From Nitrospiria bacterium (GTDB lineage: Bacteria > Nitrospirota > Nitrospiria > Nitrospirales > UBA8639), in assembly GCA_030430725.1 (NCBI GenBank), contig JAUIKP010000269.1, forward strand, positions 1 through 5,322: a stretch of DNA of 5,322 nucleotides, given 5' to 3'. The notes beneath the pieces are model-generated. The model did not search any database, was not told the origin of the DNA, and saw nothing but the letters and a program-made list of their open reading frames with translations. Positions within the stretch are counted from its first letter, which is position 1. Each line of letters opens with the position of its first letter. Positions 1 through 5,321 of the stretch are shown here, piece after piece. Both the position numbers and the translations under genes were made by a program.

Positions 1-202
1 CGAGCGTTGATACAGTTTCAATATGAGACCAAACAATTCGATGTTTTATATTGAAAAATGGAGGAAGATACCGACAACTGACATAACAATATTTGTCAAT
101 GGTGGTACTCAATACGGCACCCCCATGACCCGAATACCAGGAAGGATAATCCGTTCCTCCGCCAAAAAATGAAATTCGGTATGGAGTCTTGGTAATAATC
201 AC
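1..202 (-). CDS. GHMP-family sugar kinase, HddA-like (partial, 3' end outside window)
   Basis: The first 67 codons of a kinase gene run off the left edge. The translation begins (M)IITKTPYRISFFGGGTDYP, followed by an HGGAVLSTTIDKYCY segment at residues 26-40 and CRYLPPFF at 43-50. These are the N-terminal substrate-binding signatures of the GHMP kinases annotated as D-glycero-D-manno-heptose 7-phosphate 1-kinase (HddA). HddA makes heptose 1,7-bisphosphate in the cytoplasm on the way to GDP-heptose. The GHMP ATP-binding glycine/serine loop would lie beyond the window, so activity cannot be judged. The start is a GTG at 200-202 that overlaps the TGA of the upstream dehydratase gene (GTGA, 4 nt), with an AAGAGGAG ribosome binding site 9 nt before it, so the two genes are probably translationally coupled. 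Related GHMP kinases acting on other sugars (for example fucose) are possible. The family call is strong; the exact substrate is inferred. Confidence 0.85.
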   Translation of the reverse strand, partial: MIITKTPYRISFFGGGTDYPSWYSGHGGAVLSTTIDKYCYVSCRYLPPFFNIKHRIVWSHIETVSTL

Positions 203-1176
203 GCAGCTTTGCTCCTCTTGTGGAAACGCCTTCGATAAAATTCCAGAATACCTTGTAAGGTTTCTTCAAAGGGGATGCGTGGTTCCCACCCCGTCGCCGC
301 TTTGAACTTTGACGTATCGGGAATCTGCAGAGTGACATCCGACGGTCGCAACAATGCGGGATCCACCACATGTTCAATGCGACAGGTAGCCATGCCTTTG
401 AGAATCTCGAGCATGTCCCGTAGTGTCATCGTACGGTTACCTCCGATATTATAAACTTCCCCGGCCGGACACTTTTCCATCAACACCCAGTAAGCCCTGA
501 CGGCATCGCGAACATCTGCAAATGTCCGGATACTGTCCAAATTTCCGACCCGGATCGGATTATTCCGAAGCCCATACTCCACCTCGACGATTTGCTTGGC
601 ATAGGCACTTTCTGCAAAGACATCCCCTCGCCGTGGGCCGGTATGGGTAAACATCCTGGTACGGACGGTTCGAAGGCCATAGGACAAAAAATATTGAAAG
701 GCAATCATGTCTTCCCCGACTTTGGATACCGCATACGGGCTGGCAGGACGAAAGGGATTGGCCTCTGTGATAGGCACTTCATGCGCCAATACCTGTCCGT
801 ACACTTCAGATGAACTGCAGACATGCACCTTGGCATCGACACCGGTAATGCGCAGGGCATCGAGCAAATTGGTGGTCCCGAGGACATTGGTGGACAACGT
901 GTCGACCGGCGCGTCAAAACTTGTCGTGACAAAGGATTGTGCCGCCAAATGAAAGATCCAATCGGGTTGGATTTTTTTGATCACCACAATGAGCGAATTC
1001 AAGTCCCGAAGATCACCATAATGCAGGGCAATGCGATCTTTGATGGCCACAAGATGATCAAGAGGGGTTCGCCATCGAATTAATCCATGAAGGTCCACGT
1101 CCGGATGATCGGCAAGGATATACTCCGCTAAGTGACTGCCCACCATTCCTGAAATTCCCGTAATGAGCACTTTCAT
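199..1176 (-). CDS. GDP-mannose/GDP-heptose 4,6-dehydratase-like SDR enzyme
   Basis: This is a 325-residue extended short-chain dehydrogenase/reductase of the NDP-sugar epimerase/dehydratase group. It has the Rossmann motif GISGMVG at residues 7-13, the acidic turn YGDLRD at 53-58, HLAAQS at 76-81, SSSEVYG at 121-127 and the catalytic YAVSK (Tyr148, Lys152). The segments HTGPRRGDVF (178-187) and RPSDVTLQIPD (277-287) are typical of proteins annotated as GDP-mannose 4,6-dehydratase. Such enzymes turn a GDP-hexose or GDP-heptose into its 4-keto-6-deoxy form. A GDP-4-keto-6-deoxymannose reductase (RMD) role is the main alternative. The catalytic Thr of classical GMD is replaced by Ser122, while Glu124 is kept. 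At 325 residues it is shorter than most GMDs (about 345-370). The ATG at 1176 has AAGGA 8 nt upstream, and the gene lies 38 nt after E1 beta. The adjacent HddA-like kinase makes a GDP-heptose substrate plausible. Confidence 0.88.
   Translation of the reverse strand: MKVLITGISGMVGSHLAEYILADHPDVDLHGLIRWRTPLDHLVAIKDRIALHYGDLRDLNSLIVVIKKIQPDWIFHLAAQSFVTTSFDAPVDTLSTNVLGTTNLLDALRITGVDAKVHVCSSSEVYGQVLAHEVPITEANPFRPASPYAVSKVGEDMIAFQYFLSYGLRTVRTRMFTHTGPRRGDVFAESAYAKQIVEVEYGLRNNPIRVGNLDSIRTFADVRDAVRAYWVLMEKCPAGEVYNIGGNRTMTLRDMLEILKGMATCRIEHVVDPALLRPSDVTLQIPDTSKFKAATGWEPRIPFEETLQGILEFYRRRFHKRSKAA
212..219 (-). promoter_or_regulatory. Ribosome binding site of the GHMP kinase
   Basis: The minus strand reads AAGAGGAG here, 9 nt before the GTG at 202. 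It lies inside the last codons of the upstream SDR gene. It supports the GTG start, which the conserved N-terminus of the kinase also requires. Confidence 0.65.
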
Positions 1177-1184
1177 CTTCGCAT

Positions 1185-1189
1185 TCCTT
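1185..1189 (-). promoter_or_regulatory. Ribosome binding site of the SDR gene
   Basis: AAGGA on the minus strand, 8 nt before the ATG at 1176, in the 38-nt gap after the E1 beta stop codon. It fixes the start at the ATG that gives the standard N-terminus MKVLITG. Confidence 0.6.
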
Positions 1190-1214
1190 TGATGAGGTGG
1201 TCCGACAATCTTGT

Positions 1215-2351
1215 CTAAAAAGGGCCTTTGAACCGTTTATACACATCGGCCATCGATTGGGTATCGGGCAAGGGCAATCCATGGATTTCCTTCCCGGTGA
1301 CGAGGACGGCCAACGCATCCACTAATTGACGCAAATCGGGATAAAAGAGATCTTCCAAACACTTGGCCGTAGGACAGGGAGCGGGCTGCATTCCCAAGGT
1401 CACCACCGGTGCCTTCAAACATCCGGGATTCCTTTCAGCGACCACACGGCACACCTCCGCGCATACGCCATATTCCCGCCAACTCGTATCCGCCACCACC
1501 AACCGACCCGTTTTTTCAACACTGTGCATGACCAAATCCCAGTCAGGACTGGACACGCAATGTAAATCGATCACCTCGCATTGAATATCAGACACCAGAG
1601 CCAAGTGTTCCGCGGCTCTCATGGCTTCCAACACCATGATGGAGGTGGCTACAATGGTGACCTCCTCACCTGGTCGCACTAACCGGGACCCAAAGGGCTC
1701 GGTCTCCTGTTGGGTGGATTGAGGAGCCACATAAAATTGCAGATCGTACATCAACCGGTGTTCGAATGAGATGACGGGACCCCGGTAGTGGTCAATCACC
1801 GCCGGATAGGTGTCGAGAATCGATTGCGAACTCGAGGGCATCACAATCTGCAACCCGGGGATATGCGCAAAAAGAGATTGGAGACTTTGTGAATGTTGCG
1901 CACCTTGCCCCCAACTTCGCCCCACGATCATGCGAATCAACATGGGAACGTCAAACCGGCCACCGAACATATATTTGTATTTGGCGGCTAAATTAATAAT
2001 CTGATTCATGGCCAACAGGGAAAAGTCCGCACGAATATGGGTCTGAATCGGATACAGCCCATTTAACGCGGCCCCAATGGCTACCCCTGTCATGCCTTCT
2101 TCGGCAAGCGGCGTATCCATCACTCGATCCGCGCCAAACGCTTGACTCAATCCGGTGGTGGAACCAAAAATCCCTTTGTGGTCATCCACCCCCTGTCCCA
2201 GGATAAGAACGGAGTCATGTCGCTGTAAGGCGTCCTGCATGGTCCAATGCAGCGCGTCCCGATAGCTCATGATCTCCGTGCCTGCCCGACCACGAGGACC
2301 CGACGCCACTTGGCCGTTCACGCGGGATGTGACCGACGCATTACACAACAT
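1215..2351 (-). CDS. Thiamine-diphosphate dehydrogenase E1 beta subunit (transketolase-like)
   Basis: This is the beta partner of a two-subunit 2-oxoacid dehydrogenase E1 (pyruvate/acetoin/branched-chain type), which in the alpha2beta2 enzyme helps bind TPP. Its pyrimidine-binding domain shows MDTPLAEEG at residues 78-86, where Glu84 matches the conserved glutamate that activates TPP. It continues with NQIINLAAKYKYM (116-128) and GAQHSQSLQSLFAHIPGL (150-167), both typical of E1 beta. The transketolase C-terminal domain follows from about residue 220 (RLVRPGEEVTIVA, then TGRLVVAD at 281-288). As called, the ATG at 2351 overlaps the E1 alpha stop by 11 nt, giving 378 residues, which is longer than usual. 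The first 27 residues look unconserved. The ATG at 2270 (MSYRDALHW), with GGAG 3 nt upstream, gives the typical family start and is a serious alternative. No lipoyl E2 or E3 gene is visible, so the reaction is uncertain. Confidence 0.92.
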   Translation of the reverse strand: MLCNASVTSRVNGQVASGPRGRAGTEIMSYRDALHWTMQDALQRHDSVLILGQGVDDHKGIFGSTTGLSQAFGADRVMDTPLAEEGMTGVAIGAALNGLYPIQTHIRADFSLLAMNQIINLAAKYKYMFGGRFDVPMLIRMIVGRSWGQGAQHSQSLQSLFAHIPGLQIVMPSSSQSILDTYPAVIDHYRGPVISFEHRLMYDLQFYVAPQSTQQETEPFGSRLVRPGEEVTIVATSIMVLEAMRAAEHLALVSDIQCEVIDLHCVSSPDWDLVMHSVEKTGRLVVADTSWREYGVCAEVCRVVAERNPGCLKAPVVTLGMQPAPCPTAKCLEDLFYPDLRQLVDALAVLVTGKEIHGLPLPDTQSMADVYKRFKGPF

Positions 2352-3270
2352 CGCGAAGTAATTCCTCCACTGAGGGAAATGGACTGCTCATGGCAAAATG
2401 TACTGCTTTATCTATTTCTTTCAGGATGGCTGGGCGAAACGTTTCGGCCAGGTTCACATACTGTTCGAGAGGATCCTGTTGTTTCCAAGCCAACCACTCT
2501 TCAGTTTTGCGATAGCCACACATGAAGTCTTCGCCAGGCCCGACATGCTCTTTGTACCGATAGGTCCGAATCTCCACAAATACCGGTTCTCGGGTTAACC
2601 GAACGTGTTGAGTAATACCTGACATCGTGTCCGCGACCTTCACAAAATCATATCCCTCCGCAATTTGGTACACCGGAAGGCCATATGATCGTGCATGCTC
2701 AAGAATATTGTAGCCTTGTCTGGATTTTTGTGATGAATGCACGGCTAGTCCGTTATTCTCACACAGAAATACCACGGGCAAGCGATGAAGAACCGCGAAA
2801 TTCAATGATTCGTGATAGACGCCTTCTTCCGTGGCTCCGTCTCCAAACACGCCTACCACCACCTGATCATGGCCCAACCGTTTCGCCGCCAAAGCTGCTC
2901 CCACGGCATGAGGGATTGTACTGGCCACCACCGCCGATGCACCCATCAACCCTACTTCGGGTGCCGCTAAATGCATTGAACCGGCTTTTCCTCGCGCACA
3001 CCCCGCAACTTTTCCATATAGTTCGGCAAACATTTCCGGCAAATTTCCCCCTTTAGCCAGGTAAAAAGCATGGCTACGGTAGGTACAAAAGACCAGATCT
3101 GTTTTTTTCAAATTCCGACATGCCCCTACAGCAACAGCCTCCTGTCCAATCGATAAATGCACCGGACTTTGAATACCATCACTAGGATATAATTCGATGA
3201 TCCGTTCTTCCACCAGCCGTATACGAAGCGCCTGAAAGAACAATTCACAAAATTTTTGAGAATTTTCCAT
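2341..3270 (-). CDS. Thiamine-diphosphate dehydrogenase E1 alpha subunit
   Basis: This is the alpha subunit of a 2-oxoacid dehydrogenase E1, 309 residues from the chosen ATG, close to the usual 310-340. The TPP/Mg-binding motif is complete: GDGATEEG at residues 143-150 through CENN at 170-173. Other family marks are HLSIGQEAVAVG (38-49), TYRSHAFYLAKG (63-74), GKAGSMH (94-100) and RYKEHVGPGED (238-248), the last in the loop that closes over the active site. The frame stays open to a TTG at 3372, but the extra 34 residues do not resemble the family. A GTG at 3288 with AGG 4 nt before it is another candidate; the ATG at 3270 has no clear Shine-Dalgarno sequence. This is the first gene of the operon and overlaps E1 beta. 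Neighbouring sugar genes suggest a glycan-related carboligation role rather than the housekeeping pyruvate dehydrogenase complex; that is inference. Confidence 0.92.
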   Translation of the reverse strand: MENSQKFCELFFQALRIRLVEERIIELYPSDGIQSPVHLSIGQEAVAVGACRNLKKTDLVFCTYRSHAFYLAKGGNLPEMFAELYGKVAGCARGKAGSMHLAAPEVGLMGASAVVASTIPHAVGAALAAKRLGHDQVVVGVFGDGATEEGVYHESLNFAVLHRLPVVFLCENNGLAVHSSQKSRQGYNILEHARSYGLPVYQIAEGYDFVKVADTMSGITQHVRLTREPVFVEIRTYRYKEHVGPGEDFMCGYRKTEEWLAWKQQDPLEQYVNLAETFRPAILKEIDKAVHFAMSSPFPSVEELLRDVV

Positions 3271-3367
3271 ACAATTTTCGATTATCACTCTGCCTGGATC
3301 GCCAATTTCAGAGCATGCATCACAGACCGTGAAGAGGTTCTCGAGTTCTCTATACGATGCAAAGAAA

Positions 3368-3383
3368 TTCAAGTTTTATGCCA
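3368..3383 (-). promoter_or_regulatory. Possible sigma-54 promoter for the E1/SDR/kinase operon
   Basis: The minus strand reads TGGCATAAAACTTGAA. Against the sigma-54 consensus TGGCACG-N4-TTGCW, the -24 TGGCA and -12 TTG are present at the right spacing, but the normally invariant C of the -12 GC pair is A. Transcription would start near 3357, about 87 nt before the ATG at 3270. The motif overlaps one copy of a direct repeat. The call is weak because of the -12 mismatch and because no activator site was identified. Confidence 0.3.
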
Positions 3384-3395
3384 TGCAGTTCAAGT
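3368..3395 (-). repeat. Two ACTTGAA direct repeats, 21 bp apart
   Basis: ACTTGAA occurs on the minus strand at 3389-3395 and again at 3368-3374, with a centre-to-centre distance of 21 bp, about two helical turns. The position, 100-125 nt upstream of E1 alpha, would suit an operator for a dimeric regulator. A 7-bp repeat in AT-rich DNA can also be chance. Confidence 0.3.
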
Positions 3396-3804
3396 CACAA
3401 CGGCAGGGATCCAGCTCCCAATGCGGGTGAATTCCAGGTCTTCCGAAAATTTTTCATCTACTAGGAATTCATTGCAAACAAACCCGGATTTTTTTGCCTA
3501 ACAAGAGAAACGCTGATCGAACACAGGACTGAAGAAACCGATGGGACCAATAGAGCCATGGCCTTTATGGAACTATGGAATATGGCCGAATACGATCTAC
3601 TCGTGCGACGATGATCCTCTATCCTCTTTCAATCAAGGCCTATTGGGTCTCCATCCCCGTACTGAGTTCACGGCTGGAGATCACGATTTCTGAGACTGTG
3701 AGGGTATTCCCCTCCTTGGTCGGTGAAATCCGTGGAGATCTGCCTCGGGTAGTACGGACACCATCTCTGCCTTGAGGGAACGCAACCGACTAAAAATAAA
3801 TGGT
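3396..3804. other. Gene-poor stretch with no recognised feature
   Basis: No frame on either strand gives a protein I recognise. The short open frames here (for example plus 3575-3775) have unremarkable compositions and no ribosome binding site. The stretch separates the left operon from the transposase relic and may include decayed flank or the lost end of the insertion element. Confidence 0.5.
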
Positions 3805-4209
3805 CTACCCTGAAGGAAGGCCGCAAATTAAGTATTGGCAAAGCCCCAAGCACTTGCGCTTTAGGCGATAGGAACAGATTCGCTCATCGGACTTTCGCAG
3901 ATTGGTAGCCAGCGATTACGGTCTCGTTTTGGGGTCGATGTTGTTCCGTTGGATGTCCGAAAGGTGACAGCTACGGTGGATGGGTGTAGCACGGGCCCTA
4001 CCCTAGGATTGATCCCTCTCGATCGCTCCCGGTGAGGGCCAGACATGTTTTAAGCCTTGGGCATTCGGTCGATTGGCGGATGTCGTTGCCACTTTGTGGA
4101 TCAGCTCTGTCTGTAAATCCAAACAGATATATTCCCTCGCCACGTACCAGGATTTCTTCTTGCCTTTGCACCCAAGACGGGTTTGCAGATCAGCAGTCAC
4201 TTTCGGCAA
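3805..4209 (-). pseudogene. Decayed IS5-family-like DDE transposase fragment
   Basis: One minus-strand frame across this stretch reads like the C-terminal half of a transposase. It contains LQTRLGCKGKKKSW, then LDLQTELIHKVATTSAN, AQGLKHVWPSPGAI, CHLSDIQRNN, and finally LRKSDERICSYRLKRKC. From memory these match, in order, the IS5-type segments GCKGKNKFWYGYKKH, VDMQSGLINKVAVTPAN, AQGLKHVCPSQGAIYADKGYC, GCHLAAIKKNN and the R-(3)-E catalytic block. The frame is interrupted by TAG at 4003-4005, TAA at 3916-3918 and TAG at 3805-3807, and by TAA at 4219-4221 upstream. The N-terminal region with the first catalytic Asp is not recognisable. The copy is therefore dead. Which IS it came from, and its exact ends, cannot be told from sequence alone. 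Confidence 0.68.
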
Positions 4210-4454
4210 TGCCGCATTTTAGCCATTCTCGATTTACCCTTGCTGCGACCAATCGTGTCCTTCTCACAAGGTGGCTTTGGCAAACAGATGGAGAACCGCT
4301 TCGGGCTCATAAGATGGGGCAATCTGGTCCGAGACAATCCTTGCTTATCCTCTTAACCAAGCCCTCCCTGAACCACCCCCAGCTCAAATAACGGGGGAGC
4401 TATTTTTAGGCAGAGCTCACAATGTTCTGGAATAACCCAATGAGGAATCACCAC
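4210..4454. other. Intergenic stretch between transposase relic and csrA terminator
   Basis: Nothing firmly recognisable. The minus strand holds a short open segment at about 4267-4330, reading SDQIAPSYEPEAVLHLF, in the same frame as the transposase relic. It could be a degenerate remnant of the transposase N-terminus, but I could not match it. A small inverted repeat (AGCTC at 4381-4385, GAGCT at 4397-4401) is followed by ATTTTTAG on the plus strand. Confidence 0.4.
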
Positions 4455-4496
4455 AAAAAACGAAGAACGGGGGCCTAATCTGATTAGGTTTGTTCT
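4455..4496 (-). terminator. Putative rho-independent terminator of csrA
   Basis: The minus-strand transcript can fold with AGAAC (4492-4496) against GTTCT (4464-4468), enclosing a second stem of CCTAATC (4482-4488) with GATTAGG (4474-4480). A run of six T follows at 4455-4460. The csrA TAA (4484-4486) lies inside the inner stem. The interior contains an unpaired CCCCC side, and the T-run begins 3 nt after the outer stem, so the strength is uncertain. Confidence 0.45.
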
Positions 4497-4735
4497 GGTG
4501 GTTTAGCCTGAGGTTTTTTCTGTCTGGGTAGGTGAGCCAAATGCTTCGGATCCGAGGATACGGCATTCAGATTTTCTTGACGGACGGCTTCATATAATTC
4601 TTCCCGAAGAACACGGACATGCGACGGGCATTCAATCCCAAGTCGCACCTGTCCTCCTTTAATTTGCACGAGGACAATGCGAATGTCATCTCCTAATCGA
4701 ATGGCTTCATCAATTTTTCTGGTGAGTATGAGCAT
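4484..4735 (-). CDS. csrA: Carbon storage regulator CsrA, RNA-binding translational regulator
   Basis: CsrA is a small dimeric RNA-binding protein that binds GGA motifs, usually over ribosome binding sites, to repress or stabilise mRNAs. In FliW-containing bacteria a principal target is the flagellin mRNA. The 83-residue product starts MLILTRKIDEAIRLGDDI and continues with QVRLGIECPSHVRVLREELY (residues 29-48), a full CsrA core. Arg6 and Arg44, both linked to RNA contact, are present. Asn55, the residue needed for FliW binding in Bacillus subtilis, is also present. The tail after residue 60 is rich in Pro, Lys and Gln and makes the protein longer than the 61-residue E. coli CsrA. The ATG at 4735 is preceded by AAGGAAGG. 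It lies 109 nt downstream of fliW, and the two genes are probably cotranscribed. Confidence 0.96.
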   Translation of the reverse strand: MLILTRKIDEAIRLGDDIRIVLVQIKGGQVRLGIECPSHVRVLREELYEAVRQENLNAVSSDPKHLAHLPRQKKPQAKPPEQT

Positions 4736-4739
4736 GGTG

Positions 4740-4747
4740 CCTTCCTT
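4740..4747 (-). promoter_or_regulatory. csrA ribosome binding site containing a GGA (CsrA-type) motif
   Basis: AAGGAAGG on the minus strand, ending 4 nt before the csrA ATG. It is both a strong Shine-Dalgarno sequence and a GGA core of the kind CsrA binds, so CsrA could block its own translation. Autoregulation is inferred. Confidence 0.5.
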
Positions 4748-4781
4748 GGCTTTGGGGTAAAAATCACATGAAGAAAAATCG

Positions 4782-4786
4782 TCCTG
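4782..4786 (-). promoter_or_regulatory. Candidate upstream CsrA-binding GGA site
   Basis: The minus strand reads TGTCAGGACGA around this point, similar to the CsrA consensus ACARGGAUGU in its CAGGA core. It lies about 40 nt upstream of the GGA in the csrA ribosome binding site, a distance one CsrA dimer could bridge. No clear hairpin presents the GGA in a loop, so support is limited. Confidence 0.3.
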
Positions 4787-4844
4787 ACATCATAAGCGCC
4801 ACACCCGTCTGGCCCTGTTGTGCCGGTGGTGTGAGTGCATTTCA

Positions 4845-5321
4845 TTACACCGATGCGGCCTCAGTCGCCACCCCGGAGTAAGTTTGGCATTGAGTAGAAC
4901 CTTGAAATAATGGATAGCGCAAGGGGATTGATTCATGAAGAATCAGTTGTTTCCCGTGTCTTGTTCGTTCATTCACAACGAGAGGGGCACGAAGATTCGC
5001 CGTCGCCTGATCCGGCTGATCGGAGGGAATCGTGACGAGGACCATGATTGAAATTGAATCCGTGGAAGTCATGTCTAATTCCGCCAGTCCTTCTTCAGAT
5101 AGCCTGGTGCGAAAATCAGGCTGCAAGAGATGCACGTTCATAATCACAAAAGCTAAGCTCGGTTCATCCACGGACTGGAACCACTGATAATCGGCATCCT
5201 CCGGCGGATCGAGCACCACATATCGTCGGAAAGCTGGGAACCCTACGAGTCCAAATGGGAAAGTTAAAAGCGTGTCATCGGACACATCCAACATACCGAA
5301 CCGACTCGTCTGAATTTTCAT
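4845..5321 (-). CDS. fliW: Flagellar assembly factor FliW, CsrA antagonist
   Basis: FliW binds CsrA and relieves its repression of flagellin translation; unassembled flagellin competes for FliW, giving a homeostatic loop in the cytoplasm (known from Bacillus subtilis). The product is 158 residues, within the normal range. It begins MKIQTSRFGMLDV, has the signature FPFGLVGFPAFRRYVVLD at residues 21-38 and SLAFVIMNVH at 55-64, and contains NLRAPLVVN at 109-117, all hallmarks of the family. The last 20 residues are unconserved. The ATG at 5319-5321 sits at the right edge, so its ribosome binding site and promoter cannot be seen. An earlier start cannot be excluded, but the N-terminus matches the family as it stands. 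It is followed by csrA on the same strand, the usual arrangement. Confidence 0.95.
   Translation of the reverse strand: MKIQTSRFGMLDVSDDTLLTFPFGLVGFPAFRRYVVLDPPEDADYQWFQSVDEPSLAFVIMNVHLLQPDFRTRLSEEGLAELDMTSTDSISIMVLVTIPSDQPDQATANLRAPLVVNERTRHGKQLILHESIPLRYPLFQGSTQCQTYSGVATEAASV

Noticed and set aside
96..377. Minus-strand open frame of 93 codons spanning the SDR 3' end
   Set aside because: It overlaps the SDR gene and the newly found GHMP kinase in a different frame, has no family features and no ribosome binding site.
3271..3372. Upstream extension of E1 alpha to a TTG at 3372
   Set aside because: The 34 extra residues do not resemble the N-terminus of the family, and the TTG lies within the possible promoter element. 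The ATG at 3270 gives a normal length.
3575..3775. Plus-strand open frame of 66 codons in the gene-poor region
   Set aside because: No recognisable motif, no ribosome binding site, and opposite to all real genes here.
4032..4391. Plus-strand open frame of 119 codons
   Set aside because: It is antisense to the transposase-like frame, has a composition without recognisable domains, and lacks a convincing ribosome binding site.
4376..4409. Plus-strand hairpin (AGCTC/GAGCT, or CCCCC/GGGGG) followed by ATTTTTAG as a terminator
   Set aside because: The stem is only 5 bp with a loop of more than 10 nt, and there is no plus-strand gene for it to end.
3373..4454. A CsrB-like small RNA that could titrate CsrA
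   Set aside because: I see no array of hairpin loops carrying repeated GGA motifs, only scattered GGA occurrences.
4791..4835. Hairpin in the fliW-csrA spacer (CACACC/GGTGTG on the minus strand) as a fliW terminator
   Set aside because: The 6-bp stem has a loop of more than 20 nt and no T-run directly after it, so it is unlikely to stop transcription before csrA.
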